From assembly GCF_001922575.1 (NCBI RefSeq), contig NZ_MRCI01000001.1, positions 2,542,001 through 2,606,000 of the forward strand: DNA of 64,000 bases. The letters are read 5' to 3'. A model generated the notes under the pieces. The model had not been told where the DNA came from. It ran no database searches and worked only from the letters and a program-made list of their open reading frames with translations. Positions 46,581-56,859 of this stretch are shown here, one piece after another; position 1 is the first letter of the stretch, and every line of letters starts with the position of its first letter. Made by a program: the position numbers and the translations under genes. The stretch is from Neptunomonas phycophila (GTDB lineage: Bacteria > Pseudomonadota > Gammaproteobacteria > Pseudomonadales > Balneatricaceae).

Positions 46581-47777
46581 TTAAGGGATACCCTTTGATG
46601 GATCGCCTTCGTAAGCTATCTTCCACCTTCCCTCTTCCTTAACCCAATATTGACGTTTTATAGACTCACCCTTGTAGTTATTTGATTGGTAGTCTTGGTT
46701 AAATGTTACCACCAGTAAGTCTGGATTATTCGGGTAGGTAAACAAGCTAAGGTCAGACAAACCTACTTTGATATATTCTTTTCCGCTGTTTACGCGTTTT
46801 TTGTAATCAGAGAATGATGCGTAGTCTCGGCTGCTATCTTTGTAAGTCTTAGAGTAATGAGAAATGTAGCGTTCGTGATTTTGACTCTCCCAGTCTGCTC
46901 GCCACTGGTCCACAGCCTTCTCAATTTCTTGTTGCTGGGCAACCCATGTACTACGTTCAACCCACTCCATCCCATTGCCAATCAGCACGGGGGTGTTGTT
47001 GATATCAACTAAGCCATCCAGTTCGATGAAATCAGGATTCGTCAGTGAAATGCAACCTTCACTGGCTTTAGGAGGACGACTATACGTATCTACTGGAGAC
47101 CCGTGAACCCAAATGCCATTACCTGTATGGCCTTGTCTATAATCCCACATATTGGGGTAATTGATAGGCAGAGCCCCTGAACCATAGCGCTCAGGTAAAT
47201 TTTGGTCTTTAAAGCGACCAGTTACAAAGTACACACCCAAAGGGGTTTTCAAATCGCCTTGTTTTACTTTTTCAGTTCCGCCACGCCCATACGAGGCATA
47301 ATAATCTTTAACCAGTGTTGGCGTACCTTGGCGGTTTTCAAACAGGAAAAGGCGTGAAATATTAGTATCGACGACAATCAGGTACTTTTGATTGTCACTC
47401 ATCTTCACTAAGCTTTTAGGGATTAAGCCTGCACCGGGCTTTTCACGCGTCATCATCAGGCGAGCACGCGCTTCATCAATGAGCCCCTGCACTTCTTTTT
47501 TTCGTTGCACTTGAGCATTACCGACCTGACCTAAAGGGTCAGCTTGTGAAGCCAACAAATCAGCATACACCAGTTGCGCTAGTCTGAAGTCAGGACGCTT
47601 TTGCGTTAATTCTCTAAACTGCCCCAAGGCATTATCAAATTGCTGCGAAGCCAACGACTCCAAACCCTGGATCAATAACTCTTCATTACCTTCCGAAACA
47701 CCATAATCAGTTGCGGCATGTAAGGGCAAAGTGAGTGTAAGCAAAGAACCTACTAAAAGAGATTTCACTGTAAACAT
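46581..47777 (-). CDS. L,D-transpeptidase (YkuD) with C-terminal NTF2-like domain
   Basis: A 398-residue exported protein. Residues 1-21 are a signal peptide ending PLHAA, 25-75 form a TPR-like helical region (EELLIQGLESLASQQFDNAL), 130-265 is the YkuD domain with IWVHGSPVD (His225) and the active site SEGCISL (Cys242), and about 283-398 is the NTF2-like domain (VDQWRADWESQNHERYISHY). It should cross-link peptidoglycan stems 3-3 or attach proteins or other groups to them. This matches the class annotated as Cds6-type L,D-transpeptidases as far as I recall. Confidence 0.85.
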   Translation of the reverse strand: MFTVKSLLVGSLLTLTLPLHAATDYGVSEGNEELLIQGLESLASQQFDNALGQFRELTQKRPDFRLAQLVYADLLASQADPLGQVGNAQVQRKKEVQGLIDEARARLMMTREKPGAGLIPKSLVKMSDNQKYLIVVDTNISRLFLFENRQGTPTLVKDYYASYGRGGTEKVKQGDLKTPLGVYFVTGRFKDQNLPERYGSGALPINYPNMWDYRQGHTGNGIWVHGSPVDTYSRPPKASEGCISLTNPDFIELDGLVDINNTPVLIGNGMEWVERSTWVAQQQEIEKAVDQWRADWESQNHERYISHYSKTYKDSSRDYASFSDYKKRVNSGKEYIKVGLSDLSLFTYPNNPDLLVVTFNQDYQSNNYKGESIKRQYWVKEEGRWKIAYEGDPSKGIP

Positions 47778-48346
47778 CGGTAACCTGAAAAGTAATTAAT
47801 TATCTAATAATGGGTTTTACAACGAGCCTAGCCAAGTAACAGCTATTTTGCTTTTTTAGATAATAGCATAGATGCATCACCTAAAAAGCAATTCTCAGAC
47901 CTCAAAAAGCCTAAAATGATCCCCGTAAAGCCTACATTTCGAGATATAAATAAACAGCCTGCACCTTACTCACACCCTCAATAATGCTGCACTGCACCAT
48001 AAATAAACAAACCAGCGCACCACAACTGACCATTACGCCTCTTATGTGGCGTTATTTAAATAAATAACCTCTTTTATTCGACTTCTCTTAACATCGGCTA
48101 GGCGAGTAAAACAATGAATAAATTCACTATTGGAATTCGCCAACATTACCAGATTAGCCGCTTTAGCACTGCGCCCTAACCTGATAAAACGAATGTAGAG
48201 CAAGCATCTGTAATTCCTTCATTACTGTCTATACTCTTAATAAGGGCAGGCCATCTAGCTAAATTCATCAACGGTAAAATTAGAAAATATCAACACGCTT
48301 AATGTTGAGCTGCCCCCAGAAAACAAGGTGCCCTTCACCTAAAAAA

Positions 48347-48364
48347 CTTGATCATTTGGTCAAG
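48347..48364. promoter_or_regulatory. 18-bp dyad upstream of prkA
   Basis: CTTGATCATTTGGTCAAG: a nearly perfect palindrome (CTTGA.CA..TG.TCAAG) about 290 bp before prkA and 57 bp before a possible -35 box. Looks like a regulator site; the regulator is unknown. Confidence 0.35.
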
Positions 48365-48420
48365 CTGGCTTAGAGATTGCAGTGCTCTGTTTATCATAAA
48401 GTGCAGTTGACCATGAACGA

Positions 48421-48448
48421 TTGCAGGTGTAACACGTCTATATACAAT
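48421..48448 (+). promoter_or_regulatory. Possible prkA promoter
   Basis: TTGCAG, 16 bp, TACAAT. The match is fair; an overlapping TATATA adds ambiguity. It would give a leader of about 180 nt. Confidence 0.35.
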
Positions 48449-48635
48449 CACTATTTTAAAGTTGTGTAAGGACGAGTTAAAACGAAACCGCTGCTCGAAT
48501 GGCAACATAAAACCGGATTAAACCAAGTTAAAAATGAGTGTTAATTATTCAATGAAAACTGATTAGCGTGGGCTACATTGCAGTTAAGACGACTTAAAAG
48601 TCATCTTAGGCTCGCCAACAGAAGGGGTGTACGTT

Positions 48636-50558
48636 ATGGGTATCTTCGAACATTACAAGACGCGTTATGAGTCAACCACCCAGGAAGAGATGAGTCTGAC
48701 CGACTATCTCCAACTCTGTAAGCAAGATCCATTGGCCTATGCCAGTGCATCTGAACGGATGTTAAGCGCCATAGGTGAGCCGGAACTCATCGATACTGCT
48801 CGCGACCCCCGACTTAGCCGCATTTTTTCTAACAAAGTTATTAAACGCTATCCTGCATTTTCCGAGTTTTATGGCAATGAAGAGGCCATTGAGAATATCG
48901 TCTCGTACTTTCGACATGCCGCTCAAGGGTTAGAAGAACGCAAACAAATTCTCTATTTGTTAGGCCCTGTTGGCGGTGGTAAGTCCTCATTGGCTGAGCG
49001 TTTAAAACACCTCATGGAAAAAATTCCATTCTATGCCATTAAAGGATCCCCTGTTTACGAATCGCCTTTAGGCTTATTTAATCCAGCCGAAGACGCGGAT
49101 ATTTTAGAAGAGGAATTCAATATCCCTCGCCGTTACCTTAAAGGCATCATGTCTCCATGGGCAGTTAAACGATTACATGAGTACGGTGGGGATATTTCCA
49201 AGTTTAAAGTCGTTAAACTTTACCCCTCCATCTTAAACCAGATCGCCATTGCTAAAACTGAACCCGGTGATGAAAACAACCAAGATATTTCTAGCTTGGT
49301 TGGTAAAGTCGACATACGTAAACTCGAAGAATTTCCACAACATGACCCAGATGCATACAGCTTTTCCGGTGCTTTGTGTAACGCCAACCAAGGCGTAATG
49401 GAATTTGTGGAGATGTTTAAAGCCCCTATTAAAGTGCTTCACCCTCTTCTAACAGCGACTCAAGAAGGCAACTACAACAGCACAGAAGGGATGGGAGCTA
49501 TCCCCTATGATGGTATTGTTTTAGCCCACTCGAATGAATCTGAATGGCAAACATTCAAAAACAATAAGACAAATGAAGCCTTTATAGACAGGGTATACAC
49601 CGTCAAAGTGCCTTACTGCACTCGTATTACCGAAGAAATCAAAATTTATCAGAAGCTTCTCGAAAGCAGCTCTTTAAACACAGCACCTTGCGCACCCGAC
49701 ACGCTGAACATGCTATCGCAGTTCATCATTTTATCGCGCCTGAAAGATCCCGAAAACTCGAATATCTATTCAAAAATGCGTGTTTACAACGGTGAAAATT
49801 TAAAAGATACGGACCCCAAAGCTAAGTCTATGCAGGAATACAAAGACATGGCCGGGGTCGATGAAGGTATGAACGGTTTATCCACGCGCTTCGCTTTCAA
49901 AATTCTTTCCAAAGTATTTAACTTTGACCCATCTGAAGTAGCGGCTAACCCTGTTCACTTGATGTATGTTTTAGAACGAGAGATTGAACAGCAGCAATTT
50001 GCGCCTGAGCTGCAAGAAGCTTATGTCAGCTTTATCAAAGAATATATAGCGCCTAAATACATTGAACTACTGGGCAAAGAAATCCAAACGGCATACCTAG
50101 AATCCTACTCTGAATACGGACAAAACATCTTTGATAGGTACGTAACCTACGCCGACTTTTGGATCCAAGACCAAGAATATCGTGATCCAGAAACAGGCGA
50201 TATTTTAGATCGTCAATCCATCAATGAAGAGTTAGAAAAAATCGAGAAGCCAGCAGGCATTAGCAACCCGAAAGACTTCAGACATGAGATCGTTAATTTT
50301 GTATTGCGGGCTCGCGCAAGTAATGAAGGCAAAAACCCTTCATGGATGAGCTACGAGAAAATGCGCACCGTGATCGAGAAAAAAATGTTCTCTAACACTG
50401 AAGATCTACTTCCCGTTATCTCTTTTAATGCCAAAGCATCGTCTGATGAACAAAACAAACACGGTGAGTTTGTTAAACGCATGATTGAGCGAGGCTACAC
50501 CGAGAAGCAAGTTCGTCTGCTATCCGAATGGTATATACGCGTTCGGAAGTCGCAGTAA
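48636..50558 (+). CDS. prkA: PrkA-type serine protein kinase (YeaG)
   Basis: A 640-residue cytoplasmic protein with an N-terminal AAA+ domain (Walker [17 protein letters not shown] near 105-120, then [13 protein letters not shown]) and a C-terminal PrkA kinase-like domain. It aligns along its whole length with E. coli YeaG as I remember it, including the closing [15 protein letters not shown]. YeaG is a stress- and starvation-linked kinase. GTG 48627 is in frame, but ATG 48636 with AAGGGG is the better start. First gene of prkA-yeaH-ycgB. Confidence 0.96.
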   Translation: MGIFEHYKTRYESTTQEEMSLTDYLQLCKQDPLAYASASERMLSAIGEPELIDTARDPRLSRIFSNKVIKRYPAFSEFYGNEEAIENIVSYFRHAAQGLEERKQILYLLGPVGGGKSSLAERLKHLMEKIPFYAIKGSPVYESPLGLFNPAEDADILEEEFNIPRRYLKGIMSPWAVKRLHEYGGDISKFKVVKLYPSILNQIAIAKTEPGDENNQDISSLVGKVDIRKLEEFPQHDPDAYSFSGALCNANQGVMEFVEMFKAPIKVLHPLLTATQEGNYNSTEGMGAIPYDGIVLAHSNESEWQTFKNNKTNEAFIDRVYTVKVPYCTRITEEIKIYQKLLESSSLNTAPCAPDTLNMLSQFIILSRLKDPENSNIYSKMRVYNGENLKDTDPKAKSMQEYKDMAGVDEGMNGLSTRFAFKILSKVFNFDPSEVAANPVHLMYVLEREIEQQQFAPELQEAYVSFIKEYIAPKYIELLGKEIQTAYLESYSEYGQNIFDRYVTYADFWIQDQEYRDPETGDILDRQSINEELEKIEKPAGISNPKDFRHEIVNFVLRARASNEGKNPSWMSYEKMRTVIEKKMFSNTEDLLPVISFNAKASSDEQNKHGEFVKRMIERGYTEKQVRLLSEWYIRVRKSQ

Positions 50559-50589
50559 AAGTCGCGCGGATCGAGAAGGAGAGCGGAAT

Positions 50590-51876
50590 ATGAGTTACAT
50601 CATTGATCGCCGTCTCAACGGAAAAAAGAAAAGCATGGTGAACCGCCAGCGCTTTTTAAAACGCTACAAAAAACAAATCAAAGGGGCCGTTGAAGAAGCG
50701 ATTAAACAACGCTCGATTCAAGATCTAGACCGAGGCGGGAAAATAACTATTCCGCGCAAAGATACCAACGAGCCTATGTTTCATCATGGGCAAGGCGGCA
50801 AACAGACACGAGTGTACCCGGGTAATAAAGAATTTACCGCGGGAGATGAATTTCAACGCCCTCAAGGAGGCCAAGGGGGAGGTTCAGGCTCGGGACAGGC
50901 CAGCAATCAAGGCGAAGGTGAGGATGACTTTAGCTTCAACATCAACCAAGAGGAATTCCTCGACTTTATGTTTGAGGACCTAGAGCTCCCCTACTTGGTA
51001 AAAAAACAGCTAAAAGACAGCTCTGCATTCGAAATTAAACGCGCTGGTTTTACTACCGCAGGGTCGCCCGATAAATTAAATATCGTTCGCTCCCTGCGTG
51101 CCGCACACGCTAGGCGTATCGCGCTATCAGGGCCCAACCGTCAAGAGATACGCACACTCAAAAAACGCTTATGGGCTTTAGAGGAAGCTCCCAATGATGA
51201 TCAGCGCAATCAAGAAATGGATGAGATTCGTGCCCAAATTTCAGCATTAGAAAAGACCACCAAAAAGCTGCCTTTTATCGATGAGTTTGATCTGCGCTAC
51301 AACAATATGGTCAAAAACCCTGTGCCCTCCAGCAAAGCCGTTATGTTTTGCCTGATGGATGTGTCAGGGTCGATGACACAATCAATAAAAGAAATGGCTA
51401 AACGTTTCTTTATTTTGTTGTACCTCTTCCTTCGTCGGAATTACAAACACATCGAAGTGGTTTTTATAAGACATCACACTCACGCTAAAGAAGTCACTGA
51501 AGATGAGTTTTTTTACTCACGTGAAACTGGCGGCACTATCGTTTCAAGCGCACTAGAGTTGACCGCCGACATACTTGAGAAACGTTATCCACGAAACGAC
51601 TGGAATGTCTATGTAGCTCAGGCGTCGGATGGCGACAACTGGGAAGGCGACTCCCAACGTTGTTCCGATCTCCTGTATCAAAAGATACTGAAGGATGTTC
51701 AATATTTTGCCTACGTCGAAATAACCAATGGTCCGCATCAAAACCTATGGGAAGAATATCAAGAAGTACACAGTCGCCACCCCGATCAATTTGCCATTCA
51801 ACATATTGAAGAGATGTCGGATATTTATCCCGTATTTAGACGCCTTTTCGAACGAAAAACCGAGGGGGCAGCATGA
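50590..51876 (+). CDS. yeaH: YeaH family protein (DUF444, von Willebrand A-like)
   Basis: A 428-residue cytoplasmic protein of the DUF444 family. It starts [20 protein letters not shown], a Gly/Ser-rich stretch spans about 92-108, and the C-terminal half is vWA-like with the metal site [13 protein letters not shown] near 256-268. The open frame reaches back into prkA, but ATG 50590 has GAAGGAGA upstream and matches E. coli YeaH in length. Cotranscribed with prkA; overlaps the next start by 4 bp. Confidence 0.95.
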   Translation: MSYIIDRRLNGKKKSMVNRQRFLKRYKKQIKGAVEEAIKQRSIQDLDRGGKITIPRKDTNEPMFHHGQGGKQTRVYPGNKEFTAGDEFQRPQGGQGGGSGSGQASNQGEGEDDFSFNINQEEFLDFMFEDLELPYLVKKQLKDSSAFEIKRAGFTTAGSPDKLNIVRSLRAAHARRIALSGPNRQEIRTLKKRLWALEEAPNDDQRNQEMDEIRAQISALEKTTKKLPFIDEFDLRYNNMVKNPVPSSKAVMFCLMDVSGSMTQSIKEMAKRFFILLYLFLRRNYKHIEVVFIRHHTHAKEVTEDEFFYSRETGGTIVSSALELTADILEKRYPRNDWNVYVAQASDGDNWEGDSQRCSDLLYQKILKDVQYFAYVEITNGPHQNLWEEYQEVHSRHPDQFAIQHIEEMSDIYPVFRRLFERKTEGAA

Positions 51877-53387
51877 AAAAAGAACCCTTATCAACAGGCG
51901 CGGAATGGACCTTTGAGCTCATCGAAGCTTATGACAAAGAAATTGGCCGTATCGCAGCAGGTTATGGTCTTGATACCTATCCTAACCAAATTGAAATTAT
52001 CACCTCTGAGCAGATGATGGATGCCTACGCCTCGATCGGCATGCCGTTGAACTACAATCATTGGTCATACGGCAAACAATTCGTTCAAACGGAACAACAA
52101 TACAAACGAGGCCAAATGGGCTTAGCCTATGAGATCGTCATAAACTCTGATCCATGTATCGCTTATCTTATGGAAGAGAACACCATGACAATGCAAGCAT
52201 TGGTTATCGCCCATGCGTGTTATGGCCACAACTCGTTTTTTAAAGGCAATTACCTTTTCCGAACATGGACAGATGCATCAGCGATTATTGACTATTTGGT
52301 ATTCGCCAAACAATATATCGCGAAATGCGAAGAGCGACATGGTCTAGCCGAAGTGGAAGCCACATTGGATTCATGTCATGCGCTCATGAACTACGGTGTT
52401 AACCGATACAAACGCCCTAAACCGCTAACCGCGGAAGAAGAGCAAGCACGCGTCGAGGCCAGAGAAGAGTACAACCAACGCCACCTTAATCAGATTTGGA
52501 ATACGATTCCCAAAAAATCTGATAGTGAAGATGTGGCTGAGTCACTACATTTCCCGCCAGAACCTGAAGAAAATATTCTTTATTTTATTGAGAAAAACGC
52601 CCCTTTATTGGAGCCATGGCAACGAGAAATTGTCCGAATTGTCAGAAAGATTTCCCAATACTTCTACCCACAAAAACAAACCCAAGTAATGAACGAAGGC
52701 TGGGCCACTTTCTGGCATTACACCCTTCTCAATACCATGTATGAGGAAGGCCTAGTCACAGACGGATTTATGATGGAGTTCTTGCACTCCCATTCAAGTG
52801 TAGTGTATCAACCCCCGTTTGATAGCCCCTATTTCTCAGGAATCAACCCATATACACTTGGCTTTAATATGATGCAGGACATTCGTAGGATTTGTGAAAA
52901 TCCAACCGATGAAGATCGAGAGTGGTTTCCTGATATCGCAGGTTCATCATGGACTGAAACGCTCGACTACGCCATGCGCAACTTTAAAGATGAAAGCTTT
53001 ATACTGCAGTTTTTATCCCCCAAACTTATTCGCGAACTTAAGCTTTTCTCAATACTAGATGATACCGATTCGCCCACACTCAAAGTTGCTTCCATCCACA
53101 ACGAATCTGGTTACCGCCGTATTCGTGAAGACATATCAGCTCAATATAATTTAGGTAATCGCGAGCCTAACATCCAAGTTTACAACGTGGATGTACGCGG
53201 TAATCGATCCCTAACATTACGCCATTTCATGCATAATAACCGCCCGTTAGGAGACGATACCAGCGAAGTCCTTAAGCATATTCATCGCCTATGGGGGTTC
53301 GATGTGCACTTAGAATCAGTCACGCCTGACAATAAAGTAGCCCGCACGTACAACTGCCCGGAGCTCGAGTTACTTGAGATCGGCTAA
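51873..53387 (+). CDS. ycgB: SpoVR family protein (YcgB)
   Basis: A 504-residue cytoplasmic protein of the SpoVR family, close in length to E. coli YcgB (510). Recognisable parts are [20 protein letters not shown] near 65, the histidine-rich [19 protein letters not shown] and [20 protein letters not shown]. The role is unknown beyond sporulation phenotypes in Bacillus. The ATG overlaps the yeaH stop (ATGA). The stop codon lies in the loop of a perfect hairpin. Confidence 0.95.
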   Translation: MKKEPLSTGAEWTFELIEAYDKEIGRIAAGYGLDTYPNQIEIITSEQMMDAYASIGMPLNYNHWSYGKQFVQTEQQYKRGQMGLAYEIVINSDPCIAYLMEENTMTMQALVIAHACYGHNSFFKGNYLFRTWTDASAIIDYLVFAKQYIAKCEERHGLAEVEATLDSCHALMNYGVNRYKRPKPLTAEEEQARVEAREEYNQRHLNQIWNTIPKKSDSEDVAESLHFPPEPEENILYFIEKNAPLLEPWQREIVRIVRKISQYFYPQKQTQVMNEGWATFWHYTLLNTMYEEGLVTDGFMMEFLHSHSSVVYQPPFDSPYFSGINPYTLGFNMMQDIRRICENPTDEDREWFPDIAGSSWTETLDYAMRNFKDESFILQFLSPKLIRELKLFSILDDTDSPTLKVASIHNESGYRRIREDISAQYNLGNREPNIQVYNVDVRGNRSLTLRHFMHNNRPLGDDTSEVLKHIHRLWGFDVHLESVTPDNKVARTYNCPELELLEIG

Positions 53388-53396
53388 GCCGATCTC
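53376..53396 (+). other. Hairpin with the ycgB stop codon as its loop
   Basis: GAGATCGGC (53376-53384) and GCCGATCTC (53388-53396) form a perfect 9-bp stem; the 3-nt loop is exactly the TAA stop codon. TTAT follows, so a weak terminator or 3'-end protecting structure is possible. Confidence 0.7.
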
Positions 53397-53438
53397 TTAT
53401 ACTCAACGACCTATTCTTAAATTCCGAGGCTGTCATCG

Positions 53439-53804
53439 ATGGATTGTTTATTTTGTAAAATAGTTAATCAAGAAATTCCAGCTGATATCTTATACGAAGA
53501 TGACCTAGTTATTGCCTTCAGCGACATCAATCCCCAAGCGCCTTTTCACTGCCTAGTTATCCCCAAGAAACATATCAGTACATTAAATGATATAACGGAG
53601 CAAGACCGTGAGCTTGTCGGTCATATGGTCGCCACAGCTGGCAAAATAGCCGCCGACAAAGGCTTTGCACAAGAAGGGTATCGGACCGTTTTCAACTGCA
53701 ACAGTCATGGCGGCCAAACTGTTTACCATATTCATTTACATGTGTTAGGTGGAAAACCGTTAGGATGGCCACCCTACCAAGACACCCTAAAAACACCTGT
53801 CTAA
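53439..53804 (+). CDS. hinT: HIT-family nucleotide hydrolase (HinT-like)
   Basis: A 121-residue cytoplasmic protein. CLFCKIVNQEIPADILYEDD starts the HIT fold and VYHIHLHVLGG near 96-106 is the His-x-His-x-His motif of the active site. It hydrolyses purine nucleoside phosphoramidates and acyl-AMP. A single gene between ycgB and the repeat lipoprotein. Confidence 0.93.
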   Translation: MDCLFCKIVNQEIPADILYEDDLVIAFSDINPQAPFHCLVIPKKHISTLNDITEQDRELVGHMVATAGKIAADKGFAQEGYRTVFNCNSHGGQTVYHIHLHVLGGKPLGWPPYQDTLKTPV

Positions 53805-53908
53805 AAGATAGATACATAATGAATGGAATCAAACAGCTGTTCATCTAAGCTTCATCCGTAGCTTTTAGACTGCAGCAACCCCTATAAAAAAAGCATGGAA
53901 GTTCTATC

Positions 53909-55003
53909 ATGAAAAAACAACTAACTACTTTCGCTCTATCAACGTTAGCGATCGCCGTTTTATCCGGTTGCTCTTCAACGGGCTCTTATCAAAATGACGA
54001 TGTAACTAACTCAGCACAATACCGTGCGTTAGAGCAAGAACTAGCAAGCCTTAAAAACTCTTCTGGTTCTGACTCTGCTCGTGCATCTGAACTAGAAGCA
54101 GAATTAGCTCGTCTAAATAGCAGCAATTCTACTTCTAGCCTGCTGCCTCCAAACCCTAAACCGGGTGAGTGCTATGCGCGCGTTGTTATCCCTGCTAAAT
54201 ACAAAGCAGAGACAGAGACAGTTCAAACACGTGCTGAAAGCCAGCGCATTGAAACTTCACAACCGGAATTCCGTTGGGTTGAAGAACGCGTTATGGTAAA
54301 AGAAGCAAGTGAACGTTTGGAAATCGTGCCTGCTACTTACACTACTGTTACTGAAACCATTCAAGTATCCGATGCTACAGAGCAGCTAGTTCGTGTACCG
54401 GCTAAATACAAAACCGTTACCGAGCGTATTTTAGTTCGTCCAGCTCACACTGAGTGGAAAAAAGGGACAGGGCCAATTCAGCGCGTTGATGCAGCCACAG
54501 GCGAGATCATGTGTTTAGTTGAAGTACCGGCTGAATACAAAACAGTTACTAAAACCATTGTTGTAGAGCCTGAGACAGTAAAAAAAGTGGCTATACCGGG
54601 TAAAACACAAACTGTTCAGCGTCGTGTTGTAAAAACACCAGAAACTACACGTAAAGTGGTTATTCCTGCTGAGTACAAAATGGTTAAAGTCCGCAAGCTT
54701 GTTAAGCCTGCAGAACAAAACGTGGTTAGCATTCCTGCAGAGTACAACACCGTTCAAAAGCGCGTAAAAATCAGCGATGCATACTTAGAGTGGCGTCCAA
54801 TTTTGTGTGAAACAAACACGCAGCCTGGTCTTGTACGTGAATTGCAAAAAGCACTTAAAGCCAAAGGTTACAACCCAGGTAGCATCGATGGTGTGCTAGG
54901 TAAAAACACCATGAACGCTGTTATTGCGTATCAAAAATCGCAAAAAATGCCTTCGGGTCAGTTGACTATCAACACCTTAAAATCATTGGGTGTAGCTATC
55001 TAA
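53909..55003 (+). CDS. Repeat-rich lipoprotein with peptidoglycan-binding domain
   Basis: A 364-residue lipoprotein: signal peptide with lipobox LSGC, lipidated Cys21. A coiled region (36-70, QYRALEQELASLKN) is followed by about eight repeats of roughly 23 residues (92-295), each like VPAKYKTVTERILVRPA. The C-terminus (305-360) is a PG_binding_1 domain (QKALKAKGYNPGSIDGVLG). Cys88, Cys201 and Cys300 are spaced about one superblock apart. A beta-strand fibre linking outer membrane and wall is inferred. AGTTCT before ATG; two hairpins follow. Confidence 0.82.
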   Translation: MKKQLTTFALSTLAIAVLSGCSSTGSYQNDDVTNSAQYRALEQELASLKNSSGSDSARASELEAELARLNSSNSTSSLLPPNPKPGECYARVVIPAKYKAETETVQTRAESQRIETSQPEFRWVEERVMVKEASERLEIVPATYTTVTETIQVSDATEQLVRVPAKYKTVTERILVRPAHTEWKKGTGPIQRVDAATGEIMCLVEVPAEYKTVTKTIVVEPETVKKVAIPGKTQTVQRRVVKTPETTRKVVIPAEYKMVKVRKLVKPAEQNVVSIPAEYNTVQKRVKISDAYLEWRPILCETNTQPGLVRELQKALKAKGYNPGSIDGVLGKNTMNAVIAYQKSQKMPSGQLTINTLKSLGVAI

Positions 55004-55035
55004 AGCTAATAGTTTTATTAGCTTTAGCGTAAAAA

Positions 55036-55064
55036 AAGAGCCTTCATTTTGAAGGCTCTTTTTT
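55036..55064. terminator. Terminator between the lipoprotein and argO
   Basis: AAGAGCCTTC and a nearly complementary GAAGGCTCTT with an A run left and T run right, so it may act in both directions. Confidence 0.9.
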
Positions 55065-55098
55065 GTTTATGAGACGTTTATTCTCGGCATACCATCCC

Positions 55099-55704
55099 TT
55101 ATATTTTTTCTAGCACAAGCCACAGCGCAATACTCCACATCATCAACGCCACCAAAAAATCGACCCAACGCCAAACATGTGGTTTTTCTAGCCAAGGTGA
55201 AAGTTTTCGAGCCGCTAGCGTGAGAAAAATAAACCAACTAAGCGAAGCCAACATAGCCCCTATCCAAAACAAAACCTTAGCTTGCCCAAAATGCTGACTT
55301 CCTAAACTTCCCAACAGGATAACTGTATCTAGATAAACATGAGGGTTCAGTAAACTGACCGCTAACGCGGTTAATAAGGTCACTCGCAAACCAGCACGCT
55401 TGGTATTAGCTTCAAGCCCTATCGGGCTTAAAAAGCTCTGAAACGCTTTAAAGCCGTAAACGGAAAGAAAAATGACACCTCCCACACGGAACGCATCCAG
55501 TAGCCATGGCCATTGTTCAAATACAAACCCTGCTCCCAGCATGCCTGCACTGATTAAAGCGAGATCACAAAGAATACATATAGCGGCCACAGGCCAATGG
55601 TAATGACGCTGAACCCCTTTACCTAAAACAAACGCATTCTGCGCTCCAATCGCCATAATTAATGCCATAGCCGAGCCATAACCCTGTAACACTAAAAAGC
55701 CCAT
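55099..55704 (-). CDS. argO: LysE/ArgO-type amino acid exporter
   Basis: A 201-residue inner-membrane exporter with about six membrane segments. GYGSAMALIMAIGAQNAFVLG at the start (shown here only in part: IMAIGAQNAFVLGKG) and SLLNPHVYLDTVILLGSLG are the LysE/ArgO signature. It exports arginine or lysine. The open frame starts 24 bp earlier, but ATG 55704 (MGFLVLQGYG) fits the family. Divergent from argP, the classical activator arrangement. Confidence 0.88.
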   Translation of the reverse strand: MGFLVLQGYGSAMALIMAIGAQNAFVLGKGVQRHYHWPVAAICILCDLALISAGMLGAGFVFEQWPWLLDAFRVGGVIFLSVYGFKAFQSFLSPIGLEANTKRAGLRVTLLTALAVSLLNPHVYLDTVILLGSLGSQHFGQAKVLFWIGAMLASLSWFIFLTLAARKLSPWLEKPHVWRWVDFLVALMMWSIALWLVLEKI

Positions 55705-55804
55705 ATTATTGACCTTATGCCGCCGCAATGAATTAGATGTGCATCATGCCAATCTTTTGATATAAAGAATAACTAATAAAATTAATCTTTAATAAGGACT
55801 GCTA

Positions 55805-56737
55805 ATGTTCGATTATCGCCAACTACAGGCCTTAGCTACCGTTGTCGAGGAGCAAAATTTTGAACGTGCCGCACAACGCTTGCATGTCACCCAATCGGCT
55901 ATTTCACAGCGTATAAAGCAGTTAGAAGAACTGGTTGGTCAAACATTGTTAATTCGAACACACCCCTTACAAGCAACCGACGCTGGACAAGTCTTGCTCA
56001 AACACTATCGTCAAATCGCCATGCTGCAAAGCGCGGTGATGTTGGAACTCAATCCCGTTTTAGAAACGGGACAGATCCGATTATCTATTGGTTTAAACGC
56101 CGATACGCTAGCCACATGGTTTTTACCGGCTATTGAACCTCTACTCAACGCACACTCGGTTCTGCTCGATATTAAAGTAGATGATCAAGATCAAACCCAG
56201 CAGCTTCTTCGCAGTGGAGAAGTTATGGGGTGTATCAGTTCGAGTGATAAACCACTGCAAGGCTGCCATTGTATACCGCTCGGTGTATCGGTATACCGAT
56301 TATTAGCTTCACCGCAATTTATGAAAAAGTATTTACCAGAAGGCCCCAACCAGGCTGCTCTGCGCCGTGCCCCTGTCGTTGAATTTAATCACAAAGATGC
56401 GCTTCAGATTCGTTACTTAGAACAATTTTTCGATTTAAGGCCCGGGGATTATGCGTGCCACCGAATTCCCTCAGCAGAAACCTTTATAGATCTGATTGTC
56501 AGAGGTTTTGGCATGGGGATGATTCCTGACCAAATGACAACTGAACTCTTATCGAGTGGCCAGCTAGTGGATGTATCACCGGGTGATTATCTGGCTGTAC
56601 CTTTATATTGGCACGTGTGGAATTTAAAAGCCCCCTTAGCCGAAGAGCTTACCCACGCACTTGCAGAACAAGGCAAAAAAGATCTGGCGCCTTTTAGCGA
56701 CTACCCTATCCTTGCAACCCCAAAACTTACTCGGTAA
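55805..56737 (+). CDS. argP: LysR-family regulator ArgP
   Basis: A 310-residue regulator. The winged helix spans 1-60 (FERAAQRLHVTQSAISQRIK), the rest is the effector domain. Sequence and position next to argO identify ArgP (IciA), which activates argO in response to arginine and lysine in E. coli. The shared region 55705-55804 must hold its site. Confidence 0.9.
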   Translation: MFDYRQLQALATVVEEQNFERAAQRLHVTQSAISQRIKQLEELVGQTLLIRTHPLQATDAGQVLLKHYRQIAMLQSAVMLELNPVLETGQIRLSIGLNADTLATWFLPAIEPLLNAHSVLLDIKVDDQDQTQQLLRSGEVMGCISSSDKPLQGCHCIPLGVSVYRLLASPQFMKKYLPEGPNQAALRRAPVVEFNHKDALQIRYLEQFFDLRPGDYACHRIPSAETFIDLIVRGFGMGMIPDQMTTELLSSGQLVDVSPGDYLAVPLYWHVWNLKAPLAEELTHALAEQGKKDLAPFSDYPILATPKLTR

Positions 56738-56859
56738 GAACGCACGAAGATGATCTACGTCATAGCCTCATAAGCCTCCGGCATCCTATTCTGAGGGTGC
56801 TGGCCGCTGCTATTTTAACAGAAGTGGCAGAGCCTAACCGCCAATAGCGAGGGTGCTTC

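Larger units (their letters stand above)
47778..48635. other. Long gene-poor region upstream of prkA
   Basis: 858 bp with no frame I would call a gene. It holds an AT-rich inverted repeat (GTTATTT-N4-AAATAAC, 48051-48068), a CTTGA/TCAAG dyad (48347-48364), a possible promoter (48421-48448) and AAGGGG before the prkA start. The leader would be about 180 nt. Stress sigma-factor control, known for this operon in enterics, cannot be shown from the sequence. Confidence 0.45.
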
